NCBI GenBank assembly: GCA_017654935.2
Contig: CM065683.1
Location: forward strand, 284,042 to 348,041
DNA length: 64,000 bases
Reading direction: 5' to 3'
From: Phymorhynchus buccinoides
Taxonomy: Eukaryota; Mollusca; Gastropoda; Neogastropoda; Raphitomidae
In this document: piece by piece, positions 1-10,868 of the stretch
How positions within the stretch are numbered: position 1 is the first letter of the stretch
Layout of the letters: each line of letters starts with the position of its first letter
The notes under the pieces: model-generated
The model's input: only the letters and a program-made list of their open reading frames with translations
What the model was told of the DNA's origin: nothing
Database searches by the model: none
Position numbers and translations under genes: made by a program

Positions 1-65
1 TCAACATTGAATTCTTTAAAGCAAAGTCTTGTAATTTAACATGAGACTGGACTTAAGATAATTGG

Positions 66-1878
66 CAACCATGAAAACAGACAAACGAGGCAACCATGAA
101 AACAGACAACCATGAAAACAGACAAACGAGGCAACCATGAAAACAGACAAATGAGGCAACCATGAAAACAGACAACCATGAAAACAGACAAATGAGGCAA
201 CCATGAAAACAGACAAATGAGACAACCATGAAAACAGACAAACGAGGCAACCATGAAAACAGACAACCATGAAAACAGACAAATGAGGCAACCATGAAAA
301 CAGACAAACGAGGCAACCATGAAAACAGACAAACGAGGCAACCATGAAAACAGACAACCATGAAAACAGACAACCATGAAAACAGACAACCATGAAAACA
401 GACAACCATGAAAACAGACAAACGAGGCAACCATGAAAACAGACAAATGAGGCAACCATGAAAACAGACAAATGAGGCAACCATGAAAACAGACAACCAA
501 CCATGAAAACAGACAACCATGAAAACAGACAAATGAGACAACCATGAAAACAGACAACCATGAAAACAGACAACCATGAAAACAGACAAACGAGGCAACC
601 ATGAAAACAGACAACCATGAAAACAGACAAACATGAAAACAGACAAACCATGAAAAAAGACAACATGAAAATAGACAACCATGAAAACAGACAAATGAGG
701 CAACCATGAAAACAGACAAATGAGGCAACCATGAAAACAGACAAATGAGGCAACCATGAAAACAGACAACCATGAAAACAGACAACCATGAAAACAGACA
801 ACCATGAAAACAGACAACCATGAAAATAGACAACCATGAAAACAGACAAATGAGGCAACCATGAAAACAGACAAATGAGACAACCATGAAAACAGACAAA
901 CGAGGCAACCATGAAAACAGACAAACAACCATGAAAACAGACAACCATGAAAACAGACAAACGAGGCAACCATGAAAACAGACAAACGAGGCAACCATGA
1001 AAACAGACAAACGAGACAACCATGAAAACAGACAAACAAGGCAACCATGAAAACAGACAAATGAGACAACCATGAAAACAGACAAACAGACAACCATGAA
1101 AACAGACAAACGAGGCAACCATGAAAACAGACAAATGAGGCAACCATGAAAACAGACAAACGAGGCAACCATGAAAACAGACAACCATGAAAACAGACAA
1201 ACGAGACAACCATGAAAACAGACAAACAAGGCAACCATGAAAACAGACAAACGAGACAACCATGAAAACAGACAACCATGAAAACAGACAAACGAGGCAA
1301 CCATGAAAACAGACAACCATGAAAACAGACAACCATGAAAACAGACAAATGAGGCAACCATGAAAACAGACAAACGAGGCAACCATGAAAACAGACAAAT
1401 GAGGCAACCATGAAAACAGACAACCATGAAAACAGACAACCATGAAAACAGACAACCATGAAAACAGACAACCATGAAAACAGACAACCATGAAAATAGA
1501 CAACCATGAAAACAGACAAATGAGGCAACCATGAAAACAGACAAATGAGGCAACCATGAAAACAGACAAACGAGGCAACCATGAAAACAGGCAACCATGA
1601 AAACAGACAAACGAGGCAACCATGAAAACAGACAACCATGAGGCAACCATGAAAACAGACAACCACGACAAACGAGGCAACCATGAAAACAGAAACCATG
1701 AAAACAGACAAACGAGGCAACCATGAAAACAGACAAATGAGGCAACCATGAAAACAGACAAACGAGGCAACCATGAAAACAGACAACCATGAAAACAGAC
1801 AAATGAGGCAACCATGAAAACAGACAACCATGAAAACAGACAAACGGCGGAAACCATGAAAACAGACAAATGAGGCAA
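66..1878. repeat. Minisatellite of mixed 25-bp and 16-bp units
   Basis: The core CAACCATGAAAACAGA recurs roughly 85 times. It is followed either directly by the next core (16-bp period) or by an extra block such as CAAATGAGG or CAAACGAGG (25-bp period). Short and long units alternate irregularly, with occasional truncated units near 620-660 and 1640-1690. All three minus-strand frames stay open only because the units contain no stop; they are not genes. Confidence 0.95.
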
Positions 1879-2439
1879 ACACACAGTAATGAATAGTACA
1901 GCTGTCTTTCATAAGTCTTAAAAATTAAAACTGAGAATAAACATCATGAAAGTCCCATCTTGGGCTCTGTCATTAGATTACAAAAATCAGTCTTTTTCAT
2001 TAAACAAATTCAACACCAACAAAAATCACACACACACACACACACACCCTAACACACACACACGCACACGCACACCCACAATCACATGGTAGTTACTACA
2101 TGTATGCAATGAGTAGCATTGTTGTATTTCACAAGTCATAAGAACTAAAACTGAAAATAAACACCATCTTGGCCTCTGCCTTTGGATTGCACAAATCAGT
2201 GCTTTTCAATGAACAAATAAAAAAAAGTTTCTCTGAACAAATTCAACACCAAAAATCATTGCACATACACACACACACACACACCACATCACACACCACA
2301 TCACACACACATCCACATACATGCAAGTACACAAGCACATATTCACCTTTATGCATACCCTCTTCTTTTTTTCTGTGTGTGTGGTCTAATATCACGTGTA
2401 GTGGATAGACATTAAATGAAAGACAGACACACACGGCAA
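1879..2439. repeat. Diverged direct repeat pair with (CA)n tracts
   Basis: Two diverged copies of a segment of about 170-200 bp lie at about 1915-2075 and 2135-2330. Both contain AACTGA(G/A)AATAAACA, a stretch like CACAAATCAGT, AACAAATTCAACACCAA, and end in a (CA)n run. This is an old local tandem duplication. No coding signal is seen. Confidence 0.75.
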
Positions 2440-2765
2440 CCATGTTGTCTTGGCTTTCTTCGTGCCAGCGTAGGGAAGTTTTCCGTAGATTGGTTGACCC
2501 AGTGACGAAAGCATTCTTTTCACAGGCATTAGGCCTGCTGGAAGACGTCATGGCATTGTCAATGCAAATAGTGCACTTCATCTCACCGTCTTTATGCTTG
2601 AGCCACAGGAACTCTGTCTCCCAGGACGGGTGGTAGGATCGTTGTTTTTTTACTTGGAGGCTTTGGTTCATCTTCTTTGCACGCATTTGATTCGGATGAT
2701 TGGTCATCACTTTCTCTTTTCCGTTTCTTGGAAGAAGACGAAGCAGGGCTTCAGCCCAGCCACTG
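2440..2765 (-). pseudogene. TTF-type (hAT-derived) zinc-finger N-terminal fragment, left copy
   Basis: The minus strand encodes a segment with SYHPSWETEFLWLKHKDG, then KCTIC (a CxxC pair), then AFVTGSTNLRKTSLRWHEES. This order of a W..F.WL block, a CxxC and a F(V/I).GS.N.R...L..HE motif is the TTF-type zinc finger found at the start of hAT-transposase-derived proteins such as the ZNF862/KIAA1586-like group. Just upstream, in a different frame, lies a basic/acidic stretch with KKRKR that looks like a nuclear-localisation leader. The frame changes at a run of seven A (T on the plus strand) near 2650, so the fragment is frameshifted. Homology stops at a (TG)n tract and no transposase catalytic core follows. 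The identification rests on the motif pattern; it could be a decayed transposon or a dead host paralogue. Confidence 0.6.
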
Positions 2766-3190
2766 TAGCAGTGACATATTTGCTAGGCCTACAAAATAGA
2801 GCCACTCGCGCAGGCTTCGTTTGCCTGTGATGGTTGCACGCGACAGTTACACACACGGTGATAACTTCAGACTTAGGCGGGCGCGTGATGCCTGCTATAA
2901 AGCCCAGTCGAGTGAGTCGAGAAAAATCAGGGAACGTTCAGTGACGTATGCAACAACGCTAAACTTTGTTCACTTCATCATCATCCGTGATCTTAATGAA
3001 CTCTCGCGGGCACACAATGGCCCGAACACCACGTCAATCGCGTAAAGAGAAGATGACTTCTGTCAGCTTGGGACATTGGCATCAGGTAGCAAAATGAGTA
3101 CATGCTTTGCCTTTTTTTTAGTTATCCGCGGGACAGCCTGATCGTGATTTTAGTGTGCCCTCAGGCTTTTAAAGCTGTCATAGACGCACA
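2766..3190. other. Non-repetitive DNA without a recognised gene
   Basis: This is mixed-composition sequence upstream of the zinc-finger fragment on its strand. Several short frames are open but none shows a recognisable domain. It contains CpG-rich patches such as GCGGGCGCGTGATG, which could be promoter-like, but no clear core promoter is visible. The right arm lacks part of it: the mirror at about 62580-62775 is shorter. Confidence 0.4.
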
Positions 3191-3740
3191 TATGTGCGTC
3201 CCTGGACAAATCATCATCATCATCACTATCATTTTCATCACCCCACCCTTGGAGTCTGACGTATCTGTTCCCGCCTGTTAGCTATCGCTGGTGGCCCAGC
3301 TGGAAAATCATCAGTATAATACATCATCATCATTTCATTATATCATCATCATCACTATCATCATCATCACCATCATGATCATAGACACATATCATCATCA
3401 TCATCTCAGACCCTTGGAAAATGCCACTGTACGTGTCTGTTACGCCTGTTAGCTCATCGCTGTAGATGGCCTCTGGAAAATACATCAGTCATCATCATCA
3501 TCATCATCATATCATCATCATCACTATCATCATCATCAACACCATCATCATCTGATCATCATCATCAGCATCACTCACCCTTGGAGTCTGACGTGTCTGT
3601 TACGCCTGTTTAGTTCATCGCTGTAGATGGCCTCTGGAAATCATACATCATCATCATCATGATTATCATCATTATGATCATCATCATACTATCATCATTA
3701 TCACTATCATCATCATAGCATCACCATTATCATCATTATC
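3190..3740. repeat. (ATC)n-rich DNA with three decayed copies of a 54-bp exon
   Basis: Stretches of ATC/TCA trinucleotide repeat separate three copies of one unit, at about 3243-3300, 3410-3485 and 3577-3640. On the minus strand each unit reads TTTTCCAG or similar followed by (in copies 2 and 3) AGGCCATCTACAGCGATGA. Copy 1 is heavily mutated. Copy 2 is truncated and fused to a piece of the neighbouring satellite (GCCACTGTA). Copy 3 keeps a consensus donor, AAGG|GTGAGT, but has one extra base. The right arm has only one intact copy, at 62456-62509. Confidence 0.7.
3579..3633 (-). pseudogene. 54-bp exon copy with one-base insertion (left arm)
   Basis: Minus-strand copy of the exon described at 62456-62509. 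It keeps an acceptor TTTCCAG and a strong donor GTGAGT, but an extra A within the GATGAACTAA segment shifts the frame. The same acceptor and donor order is seen in the intact right-arm copy, whose donor GTGGAG is weaker. Either this copy decayed after duplication or the base is an assembly error. Confidence 0.5.
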
Positions 3741-3747
3741 AACAGTA

Positions 3748-5832
3748 TGGCCCAGATGATGGAGAAATGCCACTGTATGTGATATGTATCATTCTGGTTA
3801 TAGACACTACAGTATGGTTCTGGTTATAGACACAACAGTATGGCCCAGATGATGGAGAAATGCCACTGTGATATGTATCATTTTGGTTATAGACACTACA
3901 GTATGGTTCTGATCCCGTTCTGATTATAGACACAACAGTATGGCCCAGATGATGGGAGAAATGCCACTGTATGTGATATGTATCATTTTGGTTATAGAGA
4001 CACAACAGTATGGTTCTGATCCCATTCTGATTATAGACACAACAGTATGGCCCAGATGATGGGGAAAATGCCACTGTATGTGATATGTATCATTCTGGTT
4101 ATAGACACTACAGTATGGTTCTGGTTATAGACACAACAGTATGGCCCAGATGATGGGGAAAATGCCACTGTGATATGTATCATTTTGGCTATAGAGACAC
4201 AACAGTATGGTTCTGATCCCGTTCTGATTATAGACACAACAGTATGGCCCAGATGATGGGAAAAATGCCACTGTATGATATGTATCATTCTGGTTATAGA
4301 CACTACAGTATGGCTGGTTATAGACACAACAGTATGGCCCATGATGGAAAAATGCCACTGTATGTGATATGTATCATTCTGGTTATAGAGACACAACAGT
4401 ATGGTTCTGGTTATAGACACAACAGTATGGTCCAGATGATGGAGAAATGCCACTGTATGTGATATGTATCATTCTGGTTATAGAGACACAACAGTATGGT
4501 TCTGGTTATATAGACACAACAGTATGGCCCAGATGATGGGGAAAATGCCACTGTGATATGTATCATTTTGGTTATAGAGACACAACAGTATGGTTCTGAT
4601 CCCGTTCTGATTATAGACACAACAGTATGGCCCAGATGATATGCCACTGTATGTGATATGTATCATTTTGGTTATAGAGACACAACAGTATGGTTCTGAA
4701 TCCCGTTCTGATTATCTCAGACCAGATGATGATGGAAAAATGCCACTGTATGTGATATGTATCATTCTGGTTATAGACACAACAGTATGGTTCTGGTTAT
4801 AGACACAACAGTATGGCCCAGATGATGGGAGAAATGCCACTGTATGTGATATGTATCATTTTGGTTATAGACACTACAGTATGGTTCTGATCCCGTTCTG
4901 ATTATAGACACAACAGTATGGTCCAGATGATGGAGAAATGCCACTGTATGTGATATGTATCATTCTGTATGACACTACAGTATGGTTCTGATCCCGTTCT
5001 GATTCTGGTTATAGAAAATGCCACTGTATGTGATCTGTATCATTTTGGTTATAGAGACACAACAGTATGGTTCTGATCCCGTTCTGATTATAGACACAAC
5101 AGTATGGCCCAGATGATGGAGAAATGCCACTGTATGTGATATGTATCATTCTGGTTATAGAGACACAACAGTATGGTTCTGGTTATAGACACAACAGTAT
5201 GGCCCAGATGATGGGGAAAATGCCACTGTATGTGATATGTATCATTTTGGTTATAGAGACACAACAGTATGGTTCTGGTTATAGACACAACAGTATGGTC
5301 CAGATGATGGGAGAAATTACACTGCATGTGATATGTATCATTTTGGTTATAGAGACACAACAGTATGGTTCCAGATGATGGGAGAAATAGACACTGTATG
5401 TGATTATGTATCATTTTGGTTATAGACACAACAGTATGGTCCAGATGATGGGAGACATTACACTGCATGTGATATACATCATTTTGGTTATAGACACAAC
5501 AGTATGGTCCAGATGATGGGAGAAATTACACTGTATGTGATATGTATCATTTTGGTTATAGACACAACAGTATGGTCCAGATGATGGGAGACATTTACAC
5601 TGTATGTGATATGTATCATTTTGGTTATAGACACAACAGTATGGTCCAGATGATGGGAGAAATTACACTGCATGTGATATGTATCATTTTGGTTATAGAC
5701 ACAACAGTATGGTCCAGATGATGGGAGACATTACACTGCATGTGATATACATCATTTTGGTTATAGACACAACAGTATGGTCCAGATGATGGGAGACATT
5801 ACACTGCATGTGATATGTATCATTTTGGTTAC
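3748..5832. repeat. 68-107-bp composite satellite
   Basis: Repeats of a unit containing CAGATGATGG(A/G)GAAAT, GCCACTGTATGTGATATG, TATCATT(C/T)TGGTTATAG and ACACAACAGTATGG. Spacing of the GCCACTGTA block is about 94-107 bp in the first part, where a sub-repeat containing GTATGGTTCTG is inserted a variable number of times. The last 400 bp has a simpler period of about 68 bp. Short open frames on both strands are by-products of the repeat. Confidence 0.93.
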
Positions 5833-6059
5833 ACAACAGTATTTTCGCTGTTTTGGGGCCTTATTTCACCAAAAATTCGTCAAAATCATTTAATATTTCC
5901 AATTTCGCATACCCTTGTGGCCCTGCAACTTTCCTGGAAATGTCAGCCACATTGGACAAAACAAAGGGGAAGAAGAAGAAAACAAGAAGGAAAGCATAAT
6001 TCTTACAAAAACAATAGGATTCTCCTCCATAAGAGCACACACAACATGCATGTTCTTAC

Positions 6060-6209
6060 TGAAGAAGTCATCCCTCAGTTTGGAGAACAGTCTGCTGTAG
6101 ACGCCCAGCTTAGGAACCAGCTCATCCAGTGCCTGGAACGCCAGGACCATGCGCTCCTCTGTCAGCCCCTGGGAGTGTTGTTCTAACGTCATCAGTTCAT
6201 AGCGATTGA
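6060..6209 (-). CDS. 150-bp internal exon of an unrecognised gene (left copy)
   Basis: The minus strand shows an acceptor TGTTTCAG, a 150-bp open segment and a donor GTAAGA. The segment encodes 49 complete residues, including LTEERMVLAFQALDELVPKL and KLRDDFF, a charged and probably helical sequence, with two leading bases and one trailing base (phase 1 on both sides). It is the reverse-complement twin of 59126-59275. The composition, splice sites and preserved frame argue for a real exon. I cannot name the protein. The neighbouring downstream exon in this arm (3579-3633) is damaged. Confidence 0.6.
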
Positions 6210-6285
6210 CTGAAACACATCATCATCATCACCATCATCACCACCATCATCATCGTCACACCATCGTCATCATCATCATCACAAT

Positions 6286-6377
6286 CAGCTCATCCAATGC
6301 CTGGAATGCCAGGACCATGCGCTCCTCTGTCAGCCCCTGGGAGTGTTGTTCTAACGTCATCAGTTCATAGCGATAGA
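6286..6377 (-). pseudogene. Partial duplicate 1 of the 150-bp exon
   Basis: The first ~92 bp of the 150-bp exon, with its TTTCAG acceptor, duplicated on the minus strand. It ends abruptly after the codons for DELI, where it joins a (GAT)n tract, and has no donor. The exon start reads TCTATCGC rather than TCAATCGC. Confidence 0.8.
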
Positions 6378-6436
6378 CTGAAACACACCATCATCATCAC
6401 CACCATCATCATCATCACCATCATCATCATCACAAT

Positions 6437-6528
6437 CAGCTCATCCAATGCCTGGAATGCCAGGACCATGCGCTCCTCTGTCAGCCCCTGGGAGTGTTGT
6501 TCTAACGTCATCAGTTCATAGCGATTGA
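6437..6528 (-). pseudogene. Partial duplicate 2 of the 150-bp exon
   Basis: Second truncated copy of the first ~92 bp of the exon, preceded on the minus strand by TGTGCTTCAG and followed by a (GAT)n tract. A more eroded fourth trace (CACTCCCAGTGCACTATGC in reverse complement) lies near 6705-6745. Confidence 0.8.
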
Positions 6529-6529
6529 C

Positions 6530-6715
6530 TGAAGCACAGCATCATCAAAATAGTAATCATCATCACCATCATCTTCTTCATCATAATAGTCATTATCAGA
6601 TGTCATCATCCTCATCACAATCATCATCATCACGGTGTGACCATCACCACCTTCCTCCTCCTCCTCCTCCTACATCTCCTCCTCTTCCTCCTCCTCCTCA
6701 AGGAATGCCAGCATA
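6530..6715. repeat. Trinucleotide-rich ATC and CTC tracts
   Basis: Imperfect (ATC)n and then (CCT)n runs. The right-arm mirror (58635-58805) has a shorter CCT/GGA tract, so the length is unstable between arms. Confidence 0.8.
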
Positions 6716-7415
6716 GTGCACTGGGAGTGGTGTTCTGACATCTAAACTTCATCTTAGATCATCCTAGGGAGGGGAGGGGAGGGGTTGATTACATTCAGGA
6801 TTTGAAGCCTTCAACTGAGGATGATGTCATAAGATGGAACGCAGTTTCACTCACTGACTGTTTGTGGAAAGAAAGAGAACTTCACGTAGCTGGTCTCTTC
6901 TTCTTCTTCCTGATTGGAGATGTTTATCCTGCCCCATGCCTAGTGTCTTCATTTTATTTAGATGGCTACCGGCGTATAAAATGCACACCATGTAAATTTG
7001 TGACATCCATCAACACAACACAGCCTACTCCTTGGGATGAAGGGAGGAGGTAAGTCGACACGACTTGTGTTGTTGATGAGACTGTCTTGTACTACTTGTT
7101 GCTGGGTTGAGGGTTGGAACGTACAGAAGTGCCATGACATGACACACGCAAAAAGCGTGCATTGTCTAGTTGTACGAAGTTCTCGAGTGAGTTGTTGTCA
7201 TCTTGCCAGCACTCGTAGTGACAGGAGTTGGGAATAGCAATCACTGGATCTCACAGGATCGCACCCCCGATAAGGAAAAGACCTGTCTCCAGTTTCTCCA
7301 GCCAACAGTGTTACTGTAATGAGCTATGTGATCTGTGGGGGAAAGTTACTGAACATAAGGATAAGAGATCTAGACTAGTTTACCTACACATAAGGAACTG
7401 TAGTGTAGGGAAGGG
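6716..7415. other. Non-repetitive DNA, no recognised gene
   Basis: Single-copy-like sequence. Around 7040-7056 the plus strand has GGGAGGAG|GTAAGTCG, a textbook splice donor, but I see no convincing exon body or acceptor in front of it. A short G-rich run (GAGGGGAGGGGAGGGG) lies near 6770-6786. The mirror is 57916-58620. Confidence 0.4.
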
Positions 7416-7640
7416 AATTAGTGTTCATACTGTAGTCTAGTAGTGGGTTAGTACTGTAGTCTAGTACAGTAGTAGTGTGTTAGTGGGTTTGTACTGTAGT
7501 CTAGTAGTGGGTTAGTACTGTAGTCTAGTAGTGGGTTAGTACTGTAGTCTAGTAGTGGGTTAGTACTGTAGTCTAGTACAGTAGTAGTGTGTTAGTGGGT
7601 TTGTACTGTAGTCTAGTAGTGGGTTTGTAGCTTGGGGTTA
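7415..7640. repeat. ~24-bp minisatellite
   Basis: About eight copies of a unit built on GTACTGTAGTCTAGTAGTGG, with a longer variant containing CAGTAGTAGTGTGTTAGTGG. The mirror is 57715-57915. Confidence 0.85.
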
Positions 7641-7749
7641 TGGGGTTGATAGACGATTGAGGCCTCTGTGACCATACACCACAGTTGCGGCTCCATCTCA
7701 GTCTGCTAGTACTTGGGTAGTTTGTGGGTTATGTTACCAGTTTGTGTCC

Positions 7750-8010
7750 CTTTCACACCGCTGAGAAGTCCTGTTTGGCTGTGAGGCTGTGGTGTGGTGC
7801 CCCTTTCACACTGCTGAGAAGTCCTGTTTGGCTGTGAGGCTGTGATGTGGTGCCCCTTTCACACTGCTGAGAAGTCCTGTTTGGCTGTGGGGCTGTGATG
7901 TGGTGCCCCTTTCACAGTGCTGAGAAGTCCTGTTTGGCTGTGAGGCTGTGATGTGGTGTCCCTTTCACAGTGCTGAGAAGTCCTGTTTGGCTGTGAGGCT
8001 GTGATGTGGT
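7750..8010. repeat. 53-bp minisatellite, 5 copies
   Basis: Five units at a 53-bp spacing containing CTGAGAAGTCCTGTTTGGCT and GTGAGGCTGTGATGTGGTG. The inner end of the unit (GGCTGTGATGTGGTG) leads straight into the next array, whose unit shares that string. The mirror is 57340-57600. Confidence 0.9.
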
Positions 8011-8855
8011 GTGGTGCCATCCTGAATATTTCCACAATGTTCCATGAAGGTCTTGTGTGTTGGCTGTGAAGTGGTGTGGTGCCATCCTGAATATTTCCAC
8101 AAGGTTCCATGAAGGTCTTGTGTGTTGGCTGTGTGACTGTGATGTGGTGCCATCCTGAATATTTCCACAATGTTCCATGAAGGTCTTGTGTGTTGGCTGT
8201 GATGTGGTGTGGTGCCATCCTGAATATTTCCACAATGTTCCATGAAGGTCTTGTGTGTTGGCTGTGTGACTGTGATGTGGTGTGGTGCCATCCTGAATAT
8301 TTCCACAATGTTCCATGAAGGTCTTGTGTGTTGGCTGTGTGACTGTGATGTGGTGTGGTGCCATCCTGAATATTTCCACAATGTTCCATGAAGGTCTTGT
8401 GTGTTGGCTGTGATGTGGTGTGGTGCCATCCTGAATATTTCCACAATGTTCCATGAAGGTCTTGTGTGTTGGCTGTGTGACTGTGATGTGGTGTGGTGCC
8501 ATCCTGAATATTTCCACAATGTTCCATGGTCTTGTGTGTTGGCTGTGTGACTGTGATGTGGTGTGGTGCCATCCTGAATATTTCCACAATGTTCCATGGT
8601 CTTGTGTGTTGACTGTGTGACTGTGATGTGGTGTGGTGCCATCCTGAATATTTCCACAATGTTTCATGGTCTTGTGTGTTGGCTGTGTGACTGTGATGTG
8701 ATGTGGTGCCATCCTGAATATTTCCACAATGTTCCATGAAGGTCTTATGTGTTTGGCTGTGACTGTGATGTGGTGTGGTGCCATCCTGAATATTTCCACA
8801 ATGTTCCATGAAGGTCTTGTGTGTTGGCTGTGTGACTGTGTGTCTGAGAAAGAGT
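8011..8855. repeat. 65/73-bp minisatellite, about 12 copies
   Basis: Units contain GCCATCCTGAATATTTCCAC, ATGTTCCATGAAGGTCTTGT and GTTGGCTGTG, with spacing of about 65 or 73 bp depending on a TGTGACTG insert. Some units lack the AAGG step. The long minus-strand open frames across it are repeat read-through. The right arm (56490-57340) has the same copy order with only a few differing bases. Confidence 0.92.
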
Positions 8856-8894
8856 GTGTGCAGACAGCTGTGCTGAGTCATTGTCCAAGTGTGT

Positions 8895-9245
8895 GTTAAT
8901 TTAATCTGCAGTCATTCAGTCTATCCAGTCAGTCATTGTGCAGTCAGTCAGTCTATCCAGTCAGTCATTGTCCAAGTGTGTGCTAATTTAATCTGCAGTC
9001 AGTCAGTCTATCCAAGAAGTCATTGTGCAGTCAGTCAGTCTATCCAGTCAGTCATTGTGAAGTAATTCAGTCTATCCAGTCAGTCATTGTGCAGTCAGTC
9101 AGTATATCCAGTCAGTCATTGTGCAGTCAGTCAGTCTATCCAGTCAGTCATTGTGCAGTCAGTCAGTCTATCCAGTCAGTCATTGTGCAGTCAGTCAGTC
9201 TATCCAGTCAGTCATTGTGCAGTCAGTCAGTCTATCCAATCAGTC
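8895..9245. repeat. 32-bp minisatellite of CAGT-rich units
   Basis: About ten copies of a 32-bp unit made of CAGTCAGTCAGTCTATCC and AGTCAGTCATTGTG. The mirror is 56095-56445. Confidence 0.92.
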
Positions 9246-9319
9246 ATTTAAGATAAATACCCATAACCAACAATAATTAAGATTCTCAGTGATTAGCTTG
9301 AAACATGAACATTGCAATC

Positions 9320-10078
9320 TTGATCAATATCATTGCCATTGTGATCAGTGTCAGTGTCAACCTCTTCATTATCACCATCAATATCATTGCCATTGTGATC
9401 AGTGTCAGTGTCAACCTCTTCATTATCTTGATCAATATCATTGCCATTGTGATCAGTGTCAGTGTCAACCTCTTCATCAATATCATTGCCATTGTGATCA
9501 GTGTCAGTGTCAACCTCTTCATTATCTTGATCAATATCATTGCCATTGTGATCAGTGTCAGTGTCAACCTCTTCATTATCACCATCAATATCATTGCCAT
9601 TGTGATCAGTGTCAGTGTCAACCTCTTCATTATCACCATCAATATCATTGCCATTGTGATCAGTGTCAGTGTCAACCTCTTCATTATCTTGATCAATATC
9701 ATTGCCATTGTGATCAGTGTCAGTGTCAACCTCTTCATTATCTTGATCAATATCATTGCCATTATGATAAGTGTCAGTGTCAACCTCTTCATTATCTTGA
9801 TCAATATCATTGCCATTGTGATCAGTGTCAGTGTCAACCTCTTCATTCTCTTGATCAATATCATTGCCATTGTGATCAGTGTCAGTGTCAACCTCTTCAT
9901 TATCTTGATCAATATCATTGCCATTGTGATCAGTGTCAGTGTCAACCTCTTCATTATCTTGATCAATATCTTGATCAATATCACTGCCATTGTGATCAGT
10001 GTCAGTGTCAACCTCTTCATCAATATCATTGCCATTGTGATCAGTGTCAGTGTCAACCTCTTCATTATCACCATCATC
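9320..10078. repeat. 54-bp minisatellite (14 units) with an acidic open frame
   Basis: Units of 54 bp, with 42-bp variants that lack 12 bp and one stretch gaining 12 bp, so every length change is a multiple of three. The minus strand has a 268-residue open frame (9293-10099) of repeated EEVDTDTDHNGNDID, which resembles a calcium-binding DxDxDxNG loop. Two plus-strand frames are also open across the array, so openness alone proves nothing. Copy number and the order of variants are identical in the right arm, and the minus-frame peptide is unchanged. It could be an acidic coding minisatellite, but no start context, splice site or non-repeat domain supports it. Confidence 0.85.
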
Positions 10079-10079
10079 A

Positions 10080-10497
10080 CGGAAACATGGAAAGATCATG
10101 CAATACAGAAATGGGGAGAGAGGGCAGGAAGGCGGGAGAGAGAGAAAAGAAACGCCTGGCTACTCGCAGACTGTCAACATGCACGCCATCTGCTCATTCT
10201 GAAGCAGCATTCTGCTTTGCTCAGGAAAGGGATAGGGTTAGGATTAGGTTATGGTTATTTTCATGAAACGGAAAGAACGATACGTTGACATTGGAAGGCG
10301 AGAACATGAGGTGGATAGCTAAAAATTGTCTAAAACAGCCGATAGTCAGTCAAATTCAATGGAAGTAAATCAACTAATGTTGTAAACCATAATCCAGAAA
10401 TTGATGCCCAGATATATCAGTTTGACATTATAAAAACAGTCACACTGCCAAAATGTATGCAAAAACAAAAAGAGGATTAATTTAATCTTTAGTTTAT
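10080..10497. other. Non-repetitive spacer with a short TTAGG-like stretch
   Basis: No gene is recognised. At 10226-10256 there is a degenerate run, ATAGGGTTAGGATTAGG, reminiscent of telomeric repeats but too short and imperfect to be a telomere. The mirror is about 54850-55240. Confidence 0.4.
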
Positions 10498-10545
10498 CCC
10501 CCCCCCCCCCCCCCCCCCCCCCGCCCCCCCCCCCCCCCCCCCCCC
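10498..10545. repeat. Poly-C tract (48 bp, one G)
   Basis: Forty-seven C and one G (10523). The right-arm mirror is only 12 G (54835-54846), a large length difference for an otherwise very similar region. Confidence 0.95.
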
Positions 10546-10689
10546 GGGTGTAGGCCTATTTAGCCTACAGACACGCGAATCATGTTCATATATTGACGGT
10601 CTGCGAGTAGCCATGCGTGAAAAGAAAGAGACAGAGACAAAGAGAGAGCAGCTCAGAGTCAGAGAGAGAGGGAGGGAGACAGAGAGAGG

Positions 10690-10692
10690 GGA

Positions 10693-10778
<86 letters not shown>
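10690..10778. repeat. (GA)n microsatellite at the LINE 3' end
   Basis: A (GA)n run in direct contact with the 3' end of the non-LTR element (minus strand), with only CGCAGACGCAG between the element's tail and the repeat. Confidence 0.95.
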
Positions 10779-10779
<1 letters not shown>

Positions 10780-10868
10780 GCAGACGCAGACTTTTTATTC
10801 TTAAAGGCCATAGCCCCTAAGAAGGGGGTACATATATAACAAACAACATATCCTATTACAAAATTAGG

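Noticed and set aside
16..1912. Three overlapping minus-strand frames of about 600 residues with Cys/Phe-rich repeats
   Set aside because: All three frames of one minisatellite are open, so the openness is a property of the repeat.
7037..7060. Perfect splice donor GAG|GTAAGT on the plus strand
   Set aside because: No convincing exon body, acceptor or partner exon; a single consensus match is expected by chance in 64 kb.
10226..10256. Telomeric repeat array
   Set aside because: Only three or four imperfect TTAGG-like units; too short and degenerate for a telomere or a clear interstitial telomere.
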